Part shown: in pieces, positions 8,403 to 17,808 of the stretch
Numbering within the stretch: position 1 is the stretch's first letter
Layout: each line of letters begins with the position of its first letter
Origin: an uncultured Ellagibacter sp.
Lineage (GTDB): Bacteria; Actinomycetota; Coriobacteriia; Coriobacteriales; Eggerthellaceae
Assembly: GCA_934654815.1 (NCBI GenBank)
Contig: CAKUGU010000016.1
Coordinates: 1 to 45,452 of the forward strand
Reading direction: 5' to 3'
DNA length: 45,452 bases
Made by a program: the position numbers and the translations under genes
The notes under the pieces: generated by a model
The model's input: only the letters and a program-made list of their open reading frames with translations
Told to the model about the DNA's origin: nothing
The model's database searches: none

Positions 8403-9428
8403 TCAGTCGCCGAAAAGGCGGCGATCGACGTTGAGCCCCTTCGTATGCCCGCCGGTTCCCCAAGACATGTGCGCATCACGCGCGGCCGAGCTTGTTGCCG
8501 CCTGCGTTCTTGCGGCAAAGGTGCGCAGGAAGCCGGAAAGCCCGCGCAGCAAATCCTCGATAGAACCTCGGTATTCGTTCTGCAGATAACCCTTGAACGC
8601 TGCGTAGACGTCGTCTTTGTCCGATATATGCAGATGAGGGGCCTTTATCGCCAGCCACCCGCGCAGTGCGGCGTTAAGGCTCACCGCATCGCCGTCGTTC
8701 TCGTAGAGCTTCTCGACGGGTTCCCAGTACTGCTCGTAGAGACGCGACTGCTCGTCGTAGTCGATGCCGATGAACAGCAGGTTGCGTGCGAGGTCGGCGG
8801 TTGTAAGCGGCATCCCTTTCGAGTTGAGGCTCTCGAACACGGCTTGGGGACGGTCGTCTTCGTCGAGGTCGGCGACTATCACGAGCAATTGGTTCAGCCC
8901 GCGCCAAAACGTCGCGGCGTCGAAGCCGGCTTCCATCTTCTGACGGAACTGACGATAGTTCGCAACGACGTTCTCGGATAGGTCGTCTTCCTCGGGAAGG
9001 TCGGAGCGGTCAAGCACGGCGCGCAGCGTCGTCTGATCGAGGCTCGATAGGTGCAGCTTGTACGGGTCCTCGCTACGTGTGAAGAGAAACGCCTCGTCGA
9101 TGAAATCGGCGTCGACGTTTCCTATCGATAAATCGCGTTCGGCGAGGTAATCGCGCAGCGCGGCGAGGATGAGCGTGATCGTCGCGGTTCGTTGCTGCCC
9201 GTCGATGATGTCGATGCAGCGTGCGTCGGCGCAGGAAGACGATTCGTCCGCGACGAGGACCGTCCCGATGAAATGTGGGGCGTTCCTGCTTCCCGATCGG
9301 ACGATGTCGTTCCATAACGCATCGCATTGCTTCGATCCCCATGCGTAAACGCGCTGGTAAACGGGGATGACGAACTGGGTATTCGGGGTTTTGAGAAGCT
9401 CGCAGAAGAACTGCTCGTTCGTTTTCAT
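8403..9428 (-). CDS. DUF262 (ParB-like, GmrS-type) domain protein, copy 1
   Basis: The 341-residue protein has a DUF262 domain: VIPVYQRVYAW at 20-30, DGQQR at 76-80, and FESLNSKGMPLTTADLARN near 195-215. DUF262 is the ParB-like nucleotide-hydrolysing/DNase part of GmrSD-type modification-dependent restriction enzymes. In those, a DUF1524 HNH nuclease domain usually follows; here the last 110 residues show no recognisable HNH motif and the protein is about half the usual length. It begins 15 bases after the stop of a paralogue, with AGGGAGG as ribosome binding site. A role in defence is plausible but unproven. Confidence 0.8.
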   Translation of the reverse strand: MKTNEQFFCELLKTPNTQFVIPVYQRVYAWGSKQCDALWNDIVRSGSRNAPHFIGTVLVADESSSCADARCIDIIDGQQRTATITLILAALRDYLAERDLSIGNVDADFIDEAFLFTRSEDPYKLHLSSLDQTTLRAVLDRSDLPEEDDLSENVVANYRQFRQKMEAGFDAATFWRGLNQLLVIVADLDEDDRPQAVFESLNSKGMPLTTADLARNLLFIGIDYDEQSRLYEQYWEPVEKLYENDGDAVSLNAALRGWLAIKAPHLHISDKDDVYAAFKGYLQNEYRGSIEDLLRGLSGFLRTFAARTQAATSSAARDAHMSWGTGGHTKGLNVDRRLFGD

Positions 9429-9443
9429 GTGATCGCCTCCCTG

Positions 9444-10526
9444 TTAAAGCGAGCCATCGACGCGGTCGAGGGTTTTCGCCAACGACTGCGCGTACGCTTT
9501 GTTGCTGGCCTTCTTCTTCACATATCCGCTGGTGAGCGTTGGGGCGCCGTTGACGGCCCAGGAAAACGATGAGCGATATTTCTTCACGGCGTGGTAATGG
9601 TAGTTCTCGGCCCAGACAAGGCAGAAGTTGCGCAATTCGCGAAGGAGATCCTCGGTCGTTCCCGTGTAGTCGTCTTCGACATAGCGCTTGAAGACGCTGT
9701 ACACTTCCCCCGGCCCGTGCGCGCGGACCTTGCGGAAGCGGACGGAGAGCCACCCTTGAATGGCGTTGTCAAGCCGCAGCGAACCTGGGTCGGGCACGAA
9801 CAACCCTTCGATGGGCTTCCAATATTCCTCGTAGAGGCGCGTTTGAATCTCGTGCGTCTCGGCGAGGAGCAGGTAGTTCCTCACGAGGTCGGCCGTGGTA
9901 AGGGGAAGGCCCTTCGAGTTGAGGCTTTCGAAAATGAGCTGCGCCTGGTCGGCGTTGTCGACTTCGGCGGCGATCACCGTGAGGTTGCGCAACCCGCGCC
10001 AAAGCGCATCCGCATCGAAGCCGGGTTGCGCCATCTGATCGGTGAAGAACGCGAGGTTGCTCCTCAGGTTCTCGGGCGCATCCAAGGGTGCCGCGCTTGT
10101 TCGCGCGATGACGAAGTACGGCGCGCGGTCGTGGCGCGAGGGCACGAGCTTCGAGGGAATCACATCGTCTTCCCCCAGAAGGAGGAAGCGTTTGCGCAGC
10201 TCATCGGACGACATACCGTCGACGTTCCTCGCGTTCTCAGCGAGATAGCGCGCGAGGGCGGCGATGATGAGGCTCACCGACGTGATGCGCTGCTGCCCGT
10301 CGATGATGGCGATTCGCTTAACGCCGCTTGTCTCGTCTGCCTCCGGGGTATAAAGAAGCGTTCCGGTGAAATGCCTGGCATTGGCGCGCGCGGCGCGGAG
10401 GATGTCGAGCCAAAGTTCCTCGCACTGCTGGCGCTTCCAGGAATAAGCGCGTTGGTAAGCGGGGATGACGAGCCGCGTCCCCTTGCGCTCGATGATGTCG
10501 AGCAGCGGGCTGTTGGAAGTTCTCAC
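9444..10526 (-). CDS. DUF262 (ParB-like, GmrS-type) domain protein, copy 2
   Basis: This 360-residue paralogue of the next gene downstream shares the same landmarks at the same positions (IPAYQRAYSW, DGQQR at 76-80, FESLNSKGLPLTTADLVRN). Like its neighbour it lacks a DUF1524 HNH domain. The C-terminal 130 residues are basic and aromatic (KKYRSSFSW, VKKKASNK). The start is taken as a GTG preceded by a purine-rich GAGAGAGG; a longer reading frame would overlap the upstream gene by about 60 bases and looks non-native. The pair appears to arise from tandem duplication followed by strong divergence. Confidence 0.8.
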   Translation of the reverse strand: MRTSNSPLLDIIERKGTRLVIPAYQRAYSWKRQQCEELWLDILRAARANARHFTGTLLYTPEADETSGVKRIAIIDGQQRITSVSLIIAALARYLAENARNVDGMSSDELRKRFLLLGEDDVIPSKLVPSRHDRAPYFVIARTSAAPLDAPENLRSNLAFFTDQMAQPGFDADALWRGLRNLTVIAAEVDNADQAQLIFESLNSKGLPLTTADLVRNYLLLAETHEIQTRLYEEYWKPIEGLFVPDPGSLRLDNAIQGWLSVRFRKVRAHGPGEVYSVFKRYVEDDYTGTTEDLLRELRNFCLVWAENYHYHAVKKYRSSFSWAVNGAPTLTSGYVKKKASNKAYAQSLAKTLDRVDGSL

Positions 10527-10555
10527 GATCGGGGCCTCTCTCTCGAACGATTTTC

Positions 10556-11014
10556 CTAGTCGTAATAGCCCTTGTCGAAGGCGGCATCTTTTGATCCGCA
10601 GCCGCATTGGTAGCACGTCGGGCGGAAGTCGAGCACCTTCTCGGCGATTTCCGGCTGCGTCCGCAGCTTGACGAGCATGTTGTACACGGCGGCCCCGTCG
10701 ATCGCGACGATGCGGTCGTTGTGCGACTTCATGGCGAAGTAAACGTCGGCGGCGGTGTGGCCGTTCACGCTGATAGGGTTCTCGATCGTGTCGAAATGAC
10801 GAGGTTCGGGCTGATCGATGAACGAGCAGAACTCACGGTAGATGTCGTCGTTTTCGGGTGCGAAAAGGGTCTTCGAGTAATCGGGGCGATGCGAAAGGTG
10901 CGACGTCTCGTCGTTGAGTTTCGCATCGAGCTCTGCGAAATATGCACGAGCCGCGTCTCCTCGCTTCGCCGTGCCTGCTGCGATTGCTTGCTGCTCGCGC
11001 TCATACGATCCCAT
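10556..11014 (-). CDS. Small soluble protein with C-terminal Cys motif, unknown function
   Basis: The protein has 152 residues. I do not recognise the family. The N-terminal 60 residues are helical and charged; the middle contains an alpha/beta-looking stretch; the end carries C-x2-C-x-C (residues 134-139) before an acidic, Tyr-containing tail, a possible metal site. The ATG was chosen for the AGAAAGG just upstream; a longer frame reaching 11164 would cover the divergent promoter region. It is the first gene of the three-gene minus-strand unit with the two DUF262 genes (29-base gap), so it may work with them. Confidence 0.65.
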   Translation of the reverse strand: MGSYEREQQAIAAGTAKRGDAARAYFAELDAKLNDETSHLSHRPDYSKTLFAPENDDIYREFCSFIDQPEPRHFDTIENPISVNGHTAADVYFAMKSHNDRIVAIDGAAVYNMLVKLRTQPEIAEKVLDFRPTCYQCGCGSKDAAFDKGYYD

Positions 11015-11219
11015 AGCGATGCCTTTCTCTTGAATCTGCGGGTCTATGCGAGACAGTGTAGCGACGCGCGAAAGGCTCATCCGCTCAGCGGGCGCGAATT
11101 GGGACGCATTTGGGAAAAGTGTTCGCGATAAGGGCCCTTGCGAGGCGCTCTCCTCTTTTTCCAAGGGTGCTTGCGGGTATACTTTTCCCAGTTGGCATCA
11201 TGAGAAAAGGGGGTTCGCT

Positions 11220-12050
11220 ATGACTGCACAGACGCTTGACGACGCGATGAAGGCCGCTTATCTTGCGCGCATCGGGGTATCGGACGAGATCGCGGTCTGT
11301 AAGAGCTCCCTCGACGATCTTGTGTACCGGCACCAATGCAGCGTTCCGTTCGAGACGGCCGATCTTGTCGCGCAGGCACAAACGCCGGCGCTCGACGTCG
11401 AATCGCTTTATCGCAAAATCGTGGTTGATCGGCATGGCGGCTATTGCTTCGAGCTCAACAAGCTTTTCGAGCTGTTGCTCGTTTCGTGCGGGTTCGATGC
11501 CCGTCCGTGCCTGAGCCGTGCGGTGCGCGGGCGCGATGGACGCATGCCCATCAACCACCGGGGCGTGCTCGTGAGCCTCGGTGGCGAGCTTCTTTCCGTC
11601 GACGTCGGGTTCGGCGGTCCCTTGCCTGCGGGGGCGCTCGTTCTCGAGGATGAGCGTGAGCAGGTCGTTCGCGGGGAAACCTACATTCCCCGCCGTATCG
11701 ACGAGCATTGGTGGGCGATCGATCGCATTTCCCAGGCGAAACGTGACCTCTATGGAGACGAGGGCCCGTCCCGGCGGCAGACCGAGCTGGAGCTTTGTCT
11801 TGCAAAAGTCGACGACATCGACTTCGAATCGCTGAGCCTTGCCTGCTCGCAGCCTGGAACGGTGTTCCACGACACGGTGATGGCGAACATCCGCACCGAG
11901 CACGGGTTCAAGAGCATCGGGCGCGGCGTTTTGAACGTGCGCGAAAACGGCGAGGGAAAGAAGACAGCCCTGGAAACGCCCGAAGAAACGGTTCGCGCAC
12001 TCGAGGAGCACTTCGGGTTCACGCCATACCTTTCCAAGTGCTCCGAATAA
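11220..12050 (+). CDS. nat: Arylamine N-acetyltransferase
   Basis: The 276-residue protein moves an acyl group from acyl-CoA to aromatic amines or hydrazines. The catalytic triad is visible: Cys76 in RHGGYCFELN, His113 in INHRGVLVSL and Asp128 in SVDVGFGG. The length matches the family. It is cytoplasmic and stands alone, divergent from the DUF262 unit. The ATG follows AAAAGGGGG with suitable spacing; a TATACT box about 40 bases upstream may be its -10. In gut bacteria such enzymes can acetylate aminosalicylate drugs; its substrate here is unknown. Confidence 0.93.
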   Translation: MTAQTLDDAMKAAYLARIGVSDEIAVCKSSLDDLVYRHQCSVPFETADLVAQAQTPALDVESLYRKIVVDRHGGYCFELNKLFELLLVSCGFDARPCLSRAVRGRDGRMPINHRGVLVSLGGELLSVDVGFGGPLPAGALVLEDEREQVVRGETYIPRRIDEHWWAIDRISQAKRDLYGDEGPSRRQTELELCLAKVDDIDFESLSLACSQPGTVFHDTVMANIRTEHGFKSIGRGVLNVRENGEGKKTALETPEETVRALEEHFGFTPYLSKCSE

Positions 12051-12111
12051 CTCTTTGCTATTTTCGGCAAGGTGTGGGAAAATACCGAAGCGCGTTTCGC
12101 GTGATTCTTTC

Positions 12112-12186
12112 GGTCGCTTGGCGCAGCGGGAGCGCAAGTGCCTTACAAGCACTGGGTCGGGGGTTCAAATCCCTCAGCGACCACCA
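12112..12186 (+). tRNA. tRNA-Val (UAC anticodon), CCA encoded
   Basis: A full cloverleaf can be drawn: acceptor GGTCGCT with AGCGACC, anticodon stem AGTGC/GCACT around loop CTTACAA (anticodon TAC), a T arm with TTCAAAT, and an encoded CCA end. Confidence 0.95.
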
Positions 12187-12193
12187 TGAACTC

Positions 12194-12222
12194 AAAAAGC
12201 CATCGGTTTCGATGGCTTTTTT
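12194..12222 (+). terminator. Terminator after tRNA-Val
   Basis: AAAAAGCCATCG pairs with CGATGGCTTTTT around a GTTT loop and runs into T residues, a typical intrinsic terminator and possibly bidirectional. Confidence 0.9.
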
Positions 12223-12474
12223 CATGCCCTCGTTTTACGGCCGGGTCTTTTCAGGCGCAAAATTCAGCTCCCTTGCGCTCATGTTGCCGAGGCGTGTTGA
12301 ACTGCAGTTGGATCCTTGCGATTCTCTGCGCGAAATCGGTTGACGCTATAGGACGCTCTCTTCGCTTCGATGGGCGGTTCCGTGGTGTCAGCGCGTGTTC
12401 CGCGCGAGCCTTTCCTATCTTGCTTCGCTGGGCCCCGAACATAGCATGGCCTCACTTTGATGAGCGGAGGCCGA

Positions 12475-13320
12475 ATGAAACGAACTCGAACGGTGATTGT
12501 CGGAATTGTGTGCGGGATAGCGTGCGCGGCTTGCGTCTTGCTGTACCTGCAAGACGTGGGAGCGCGAGCGGAGGCCGCGCGAGCCGAAGCGCTCGATCGC
12601 TTCGGCGGCGACCAACTCGAGGTCTGCGTGGCGAAGCGCGATATAGCGACGGGTGAGACGATCGACGAAGGCTCGATTGAAAAACGCATGTGGGTCGCCG
12701 ACCTTCTCCCTGAAAATCCGGTGACCGTTTCTGCGGAAGTGGTGGGAAAACAGGCGACATCTTCGATTCTCAAAGGAGAAGTGATTACGCCGCGGCGCTT
12801 TGAAGAGGCCCTTTCCGCTGTCGAGGTCCCCGACGATTTAACTGCTGTGAGCGTGCCTGCCCGTGATGTCCAGACGGTCGGAGGCGCGCTTCGGCCGGGG
12901 ATGCTCGTCGACGTCTACGCAACCGGGCAATCTTCGGCGCTTCTCGTAGCGCACAGCGTGCTCGTCTTGTCCACGAACGCGAGCGGCAATGCGAAGGGGT
13001 CGGCGGATTCGGTCTCGTGGGTGACGCTTGCCCTTTCCCCTGAAAACGTCCAGGAAGTTGTTTCGATCGCCCAGTCGTCGCAGCTGTACTTCACGCTTCC
13101 CGGCGACGACGTCCCCGACCCTCTGCCCGAAAACCCGAAGGCTCAGGGTGGCGAGACGAAAGCGACGAATTCCGAGTCGACCTCAAACGACGAATCCGAC
13201 CAGGGCGAATCTGCGACTTCTTCGCCTGACGGCTTATCGGCCAGGGAAAAAGTCGGCGCCGCCGCCACGGCTGCCGTCCAAGGCCAGTCTTTCGATGCCC
13301 GCGGCGAAGGAGGCAAATGA
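12475..13320 (+). CDS. cpaB: Flp pilus assembly protein CpaB/RcpC
   Basis: The 281-residue protein has one N-terminal membrane segment (about 7-25), then a SAF domain (CVAKRDIATGETIDEG from about 45) and the RcpC/CpaB domain (VSVPARDVQTVGGALRPGMLVDVYATG), ending in a Ser/Glu-rich tail of about 70 residues. CpaB-type proteins are membrane-anchored parts of the Tad pilus machine; in outer-membrane bacteria they contact the secretin, which a single-membrane organism lacks. It is the first gene of the Tad operon. The ATG follows GGAGG by only 4 bases; an upstream in-frame ATG at 12460 lies before that site. Confidence 0.88.
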   Translation: MKRTRTVIVGIVCGIACAACVLLYLQDVGARAEAARAEALDRFGGDQLEVCVAKRDIATGETIDEGSIEKRMWVADLLPENPVTVSAEVVGKQATSSILKGEVITPRRFEEALSAVEVPDDLTAVSVPARDVQTVGGALRPGMLVDVYATGQSSALLVAHSVLVLSTNASGNAKGSADSVSWVTLALSPENVQEVVSIAQSSQLYFTLPGDDVPDPLPENPKAQGGETKATNSESTSNDESDQGESATSSPDGLSAREKVGAAATAAVQGQSFDARGEGGK

Positions 13321-14603
13321 TGGGTGCGAAGGTTATGTTGTGCATCGACGAGGAGAGTGCTCGGAGGCCCGAGGTCATCGGGCTTGCCGGCGAGAACCTG
13401 TTCGGCCAGCCTTGGCTCGATGTCAGGACGAGCGCTCGATCGGCGCGCGAGGGTGCTCGCCTGGAAATCCCGATAGAGGAAGTGTGGGTTGCGTCGTGCG
13501 ACGACGTCGAGCCGGTGAACCTCGCCGCCGCAATCAAGCGCGATAACCCTCGAAGGCGGGTAAGCCTTCTGTCCGGTCAACCGTCGGGATCGCTTCAAAG
13601 CCGCATCCACGCGGCGGGAATCGATTCGGCGCTGTCCCACCAGGCGTTGGCGGAACGCTACGCTTTCTGGAAGGAACGCTCACTCAACCTTGATGTGCCT
13701 GGGGCTCGTCGGGCTGCCGAAGGGGTGGCGAATCCCGCCGGCGCGAATACGGTCGAGACGAATAGCGCTGGCGCGAAAACGGCTGGGCCCGCCGAAAGCA
13801 AAGCGAAGCGAGCGCTCCTTATAACCGTTGCGAGCGGTAGCGGTGGTGCCGGCAAGAGCGCGATCTCAGCCGTCGCGGCGGCGTTGCTCGCGGCAAGCGG
13901 TCGCAAAACGCTTCTTCTTGACGGCGATCTGCAATTCGGCGATATGCGTGAACTATTCGGAGCAGAGCATGCTTTCGGAGTGGACGAGGCTCTTTCGGGG
14001 GCGGTCGATATGGGCTCCGTCCCGTACTCGGAGGGCGCGCCGTGCGTGCTGGCGGCCCCGAGGCGTCTCGAGCAATCGGAAGTCTTATCCGGTCGGATCG
14101 GCGCCCTTGTCGACTCCGTTTCGCCCTGCTTCGATGTCATCGTGGCGAACACGGGGGCCAGCTGGAGCGAACACCATGCGGCGTTGCTCGAAAGGTCGTC
14201 GAAGGCGCTGATGGTCGTCGACCAGCGCTCCTCGTCCCTTCGCGCGTGCAAGCATGCGCTGGAGCTCTGCTCGCGATGTGGCATCGCGACAACCCCCTTC
14301 TCGTTCGTCGTGAATCGATGCTCGAAACGCTCGCTGTTCTCGTCGATCGACGTCTCTTGCGCTATGCAGGGCGCAAACGCGTTCGAGTTGCAGGATGGCG
14401 GCATGGAGGTTGAGGAAATGCTCGGGTCGGGACTTGCCTGCGATCTTGCGCGTTCGAGAAACGCCTTCGTCCAGAGCGTGCGCGAGCTGCTCGATGCTTT
14501 GCTTGCCGATTCTGCCGGGACGGGCTCGATGGCTCTTCAAGAAGAACCGCAGCCCCGAGGGCTCTTCTCCCGTCGGCGACGGGGAAGGGGTGCTGACCTA
14601 TGA
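13317..14603 (+). CDS. TadZ/CpaE-like pilus localisation ATPase
   Basis: The 428-residue protein has an N-terminal receiver-like or unknown domain (1-125), an Ala-rich linker, then a MinD/ParA-type ATPase from about 165 with the P-loop GSGGAGKS (174-181) and LLLDGDLQFGD as the switch region. The usual first lysine of the deviant Walker A (KGGxGK) is replaced by Gly-Ser. The last 40 residues are Arg-rich. TadZ proteins place the Tad machine at the cell pole. The ATG overlaps the cpaB stop (ATGA) and has GAAGGAGG upstream. Confidence 0.85.
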   Translation: MMGAKVMLCIDEESARRPEVIGLAGENLFGQPWLDVRTSARSAREGARLEIPIEEVWVASCDDVEPVNLAAAIKRDNPRRRVSLLSGQPSGSLQSRIHAAGIDSALSHQALAERYAFWKERSLNLDVPGARRAAEGVANPAGANTVETNSAGAKTAGPAESKAKRALLITVASGSGGAGKSAISAVAAALLAASGRKTLLLDGDLQFGDMRELFGAEHAFGVDEALSGAVDMGSVPYSEGAPCVLAAPRRLEQSEVLSGRIGALVDSVSPCFDVIVANTGASWSEHHAALLERSSKALMVVDQRSSSLRACKHALELCSRCGIATTPFSFVVNRCSKRSLFSSIDVSCAMQGANAFELQDGGMEVEEMLGSGLACDLARSRNAFVQSVRELLDALLADSAGTGSMALQEEPQPRGLFSRRRRGRGADL

Positions 14604-15925
14604 CGCTTCTCGCTCGCGTTCAGGCTGCCGGGAACGCCGCTTTCTTACAGGAATCGTACGGGAAGGCCGACGCGCTCGAAACGCTTCGGTCGAGGGTTCG
14701 GGAGGGTCTTTCGGCCGACGCCATTGCGAAGCTCGCGCTTGAAAACCCCGAGAAGGCGCGTAACGAGATACGAGCCATTTGCCGCAGCGAATTCGAAGAC
14801 GGCTTGCTGCCCGAAGCCGATTCCGAGCGAAAAGGCCAGCTGATCGAGGAACTCATCGATTCCATGCTGGGCTTAGGGCCGCTCGAGGCGCTTCTTTCCG
14901 ACGAGTCGGTCACCGAGATCATGGTGAATGCAACGCAGTCCATCTTCTTCGAGCGAGACGGCATGCTCCATGAAAGCGAGATGTCGTTTTCGAGCGACGA
15001 CGAGGTTCGCATGCTCATCGACCGTATCATCGGCCCGTTGGGGCGAAGGATAGATGAATCTTCCCCTATGGTGAACGCCCGTTTGCCGCAGGGGCATCGC
15101 GTCAACGCGATCATCCCGCCGCTTGCGATCGATGGGCCGATGCTCACCATCCGAACATTTTCCTCCCGCGTCATCACGCTTGAGGACATGGTGGAAAGCG
15201 GGTCGATCGAGCCCGATGTGCGGCTGTTCCTTATTTGGGCTGTTCGGCTGCGGAAAAGCATCGCCGTTTCAGGAGGGACGGGCAGCGGGAAGACGACGCT
15301 TCTGAACGCCTTGTCGTGCCATATCCCTGATTCCGAGCGGATCATCACGATAGAAGACTCGGCCGAGCTGCGGTTTCTCAAGCATCCCCACGTTGTCCGC
15401 CTCGAGGCCCGCCCTCGAAACGCGGAAGGCGTCGGGGAGGTGACGATCCGCGATTTGGTGGCGAACGCGCTTCGTATGCGGCCCGACCGCATCATCGTCG
15501 GCGAATGCCGAGGTGGGGAGGCTCTCGACATGATTTCAGCCATGAATACGGGCCACGAGGGCTCTCTTACAACACTTCACGCTAACGCTCCGAAGGAGGC
15601 AATTTCTCGATTGGTGACGATGGTCAGGTTCGCGGCAGAACTGCCGGTCGACGTTATCGAGTCGCAGATAGCGACTGCCTTCTCGCTCATTGTGCAGACC
15701 TCCCGTTCGGCGAGCGGGGCACGCGTCGTCACCCGCGTTTCGGGGGTGTCGTTCGACGAGGCGAACCGAGCGTGCGTCGTCGAAGACTACTACGAGCGGG
15801 ATGAGCGAGCCGGTTTTGGTTTTTGGAAGGCGTTGCCGGATTGGGGGCGCCTGCTCAGTGCAAGGGACGTTGCGTCGGAAGAGGAGGTGGAAAGATGGAA
15901 ACAGGGACTGCGCTTTGCCTCGTGA
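14600..15925 (+). CDS. tadA: Tad pilus assembly ATPase TadA/CpaF
   Basis: The 441-residue protein is the secretion ATPase that powers pilin polymerisation. Walker A GGTGSGKT is at 225-232 and Walker B with the adjoining region IIVGECRGGEA at 298-308, followed by MNTGHEGSLTTLHANAP, a signature of the VirB11/CpaF family. The Asp box LGPLEALLSDESVTEIMVN lies in the N-terminal domain. Length is typical for CpaF. Its ATG overlaps the stop of the preceding ATPase gene (ATGA), so translation is coupled. Confidence 0.95.
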   Translation: MTLLARVQAAGNAAFLQESYGKADALETLRSRVREGLSADAIAKLALENPEKARNEIRAICRSEFEDGLLPEADSERKGQLIEELIDSMLGLGPLEALLSDESVTEIMVNATQSIFFERDGMLHESEMSFSSDDEVRMLIDRIIGPLGRRIDESSPMVNARLPQGHRVNAIIPPLAIDGPMLTIRTFSSRVITLEDMVESGSIEPDVRLFLIWAVRLRKSIAVSGGTGSGKTTLLNALSCHIPDSERIITIEDSAELRFLKHPHVVRLEARPRNAEGVGEVTIRDLVANALRMRPDRIIVGECRGGEALDMISAMNTGHEGSLTTLHANAPKEAISRLVTMVRFAAELPVDVIESQIATAFSLIVQTSRSASGARVVTRVSGVSFDEANRACVVEDYYERDERAGFGFWKALPDWGRLLSARDVASEEEVERWKQGLRFAS

Positions 15926-16869
15926 GCGGCCTGCTCGCGCTTGTTTCCGGTGGCGCCCTTGCTTTTTCGTTTGCTGATGGTTTCGCGGGGAAGTCGCGCG
16001 CCGCTTCGCGCATCGAAGGGGGGCGAGCTGGTCGTGGAAGGGTCGCATGGCTTGCGCGAAACGGCATAGCGCCCCTGAAGCCGCTTGCTTGCAAGCTCCT
16101 TCGGGTTCGCCGAGTCGAGCAATCGGTCGACGACGTCGTCTCGATGCTTCGGGGCGCTGGGTACCTTGCAACCGCGTCGTCCGCCTTGTCGATCGTGATC
16201 GGCGGGGCCGTTCTGGTATTCGCAGCAGGATGGGCGCTTACCGCCAACGTCGTCGGCGGCGTGGCGCTTGCGGCCTGCGCGGTGGCCGCGCTTTTCTCGG
16301 TAGCCGCGACTGCAAGGGAAAGACGTCGGGAAGCGGTTCGCGAATCGGTCCCTGATGCCCTGCGCTCGATGGCGGTGTGCTTCCGGTCGGGTTTGTCCCT
16401 CTTGCAAACCATGCGCCAGGTCGGGACGGAGGCGAAAGGCCCGATCGGCGAGCTCTTCCTGCATGTTGCGCACCTGATCGAGACGGGCGGCAGCACGCGC
16501 GAGGCTCTCGCGACGTTCCGTAAGGGGGATTCCGTTCCTGAGTTGTCTTTCGTCGCTGTGGCGCTCGACGTGCAGCACCAAACGGGCGGAAGCCTGGAGC
16601 GCGTCTTGGACGCGGCGAGGGAAAGCGTCGAAAGCGGGCTCGAGCTTGAGCGGTCGTTGCGGGTGCAAACGGCCCAAGCGAAGCTTTCCGCCCGGATCGT
16701 CAGCGTGATGCCCCTTATCCTCGTCGTGCTGTTCTCGCTCGTCAGCAACGACTTCCTTGCCCCGTTCTTCTCGAGTTTCACGGGGGTCATCCTGCTTGTC
16801 GTTGCGATTTCCATGCAGCTTGCCGGCATCTTGATCGTGCGACGCATGCTGAAAGTCGAGGTGAGTTGA
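15895..16869 (+). CDS. tadB: Tad pilus inner-membrane platform protein TadB
   Basis: The 324-residue protein has a hydrophobic N-terminus, a membrane pair near 95-140, and a cytoplasmic T2SS-F domain (ALRSMAVCFRSGLSLLQTMRQVG, then GGSLERVLDAARESVESG) followed by two C-terminal membrane segments. It forms the membrane platform with TadC. It overlaps the end of tadA by 31 bases and has GAGGAGGTGG before its ATG. Confidence 0.92.
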   Translation: METGTALCLVSGLLALVSGGALAFSFADGFAGKSRAASRIEGGRAGRGRVAWLARNGIAPLKPLACKLLRVRRVEQSVDDVVSMLRGAGYLATASSALSIVIGGAVLVFAAGWALTANVVGGVALAACAVAALFSVAATARERRREAVRESVPDALRSMAVCFRSGLSLLQTMRQVGTEAKGPIGELFLHVAHLIETGGSTREALATFRKGDSVPELSFVAVALDVQHQTGGSLERVLDAARESVESGLELERSLRVQTAQAKLSARIVSVMPLILVVLFSLVSNDFLAPFFSSFTGVILLVVAISMQLAGILIVRRMLKVEVS

Positions 16870-17795
16870 TGGTTGGAGGGAGCAGCGCTCTTCTCGTGGG
16901 TGCGGCGGCGCTTTCGTTCGCGTCCGCTTCGCTGATCGGGTCATGCGCATCAAGCGCTTACGCGCGAAAGCGATTGAGGGAAAAGAGCCGTAGGGCGGTT
17001 TTCGGGAGCGGGAGTACGCGTCTGCCCGGCGCGATCGGGAGTGTCGTTCGTTGCATGGAATCGTGCAGCAGGAACGCGATGGCGAAACGGCGAAGCGTCC
17101 CGCCCAAAGCCGCACGCGGCAGACGGGACTACGCGATCGACATCCGCCGAGCGGGCCTTGCCGATTCGGTGAGCGTGCAGGGTTTCGCGCTCGCCCGAAT
17201 GCGTCTTGCCGGTTTGGGCGCCTCTGCCGGGCTCCTGCTCGGTTTCGTCTTCTCACTCGAGCTCGCGTTTGTCCTTGCATGTGCGGGACTTTGCTTGGGA
17301 TGGGCTTCTCCGAGATGGGCGGTTCGCACGTGCGCAAAAGAAAGGAAGGGCGAGCTTGAAAAGCACCTGCCGGAAATGCTCGACGTCTTGTCGCTCGGGC
17401 TTCGGAGCGGGCTGTCGTTCGATCGAAGCCTCGATGCCTATATTGAGCATTTCGATACGTTGCTTTCTCGGTCGCTCGCCTCGGCGAAGCGCCAATGGAC
17501 GCTCGGCTTCTCCTCGCGAGACGAGGCGTTGCGATCTCTTGCGGACGCATACGATTCGATGCTGTTCTCGCGATGCGTCGAGGCGATTGCGAGGTCGCTT
17601 CGCTTCGGGTCGTCGCTCGCTGAGAGCCTCGAATCGATTGCGGGCGAGGCGCGTGGCGCCTACCGGGCGGTTCGGCAGGAGAGGGTCGCGAAGGCCCCGG
17701 TGAAGATGATGATTCCCACCGGCGCGCTCATGCTGCCTGCGATGTTGTTGCTCGTGCTCGGGCCGGTGCTGCTCGAGCTGGTAGAAGGATTCTGA
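16869..17795 (+). CDS. tadC: Tad pilus inner-membrane platform protein TadC
   Basis: The 308-residue protein is the partner of TadB. The membrane segments lie near 8-28, 116-150 and 275-300, with a T2SS-F domain between (LPEMLDVLSLGLRSGLSFD, then SLAESLESIAGEARG). An unusually basic stretch of about 50 residues follows the first membrane segment. Its ATG shares one base with the tadB stop (TGATG), which indicates translational coupling. Confidence 0.92.
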   Translation: MVGGSSALLVGAAALSFASASLIGSCASSAYARKRLREKSRRAVFGSGSTRLPGAIGSVVRCMESCSRNAMAKRRSVPPKAARGRRDYAIDIRRAGLADSVSVQGFALARMRLAGLGASAGLLLGFVFSLELAFVLACAGLCLGWASPRWAVRTCAKERKGELEKHLPEMLDVLSLGLRSGLSFDRSLDAYIEHFDTLLSRSLASAKRQWTLGFSSRDEALRSLADAYDSMLFSRCVEAIARSLRFGSSLAESLESIAGEARGAYRAVRQERVAKAPVKMMIPTGALMLPAMLLLVLGPVLLELVEGF

Positions 17796-17808
17796 GAAAG
17801 GATGGGAA

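Noticed and set aside
15790..17550. Open frame of 586 codons on the minus strand in the Tad operon
   Set aside because: Opposite tadB and tadC; Arg/Pro-rich with no motif or ribosome binding site.
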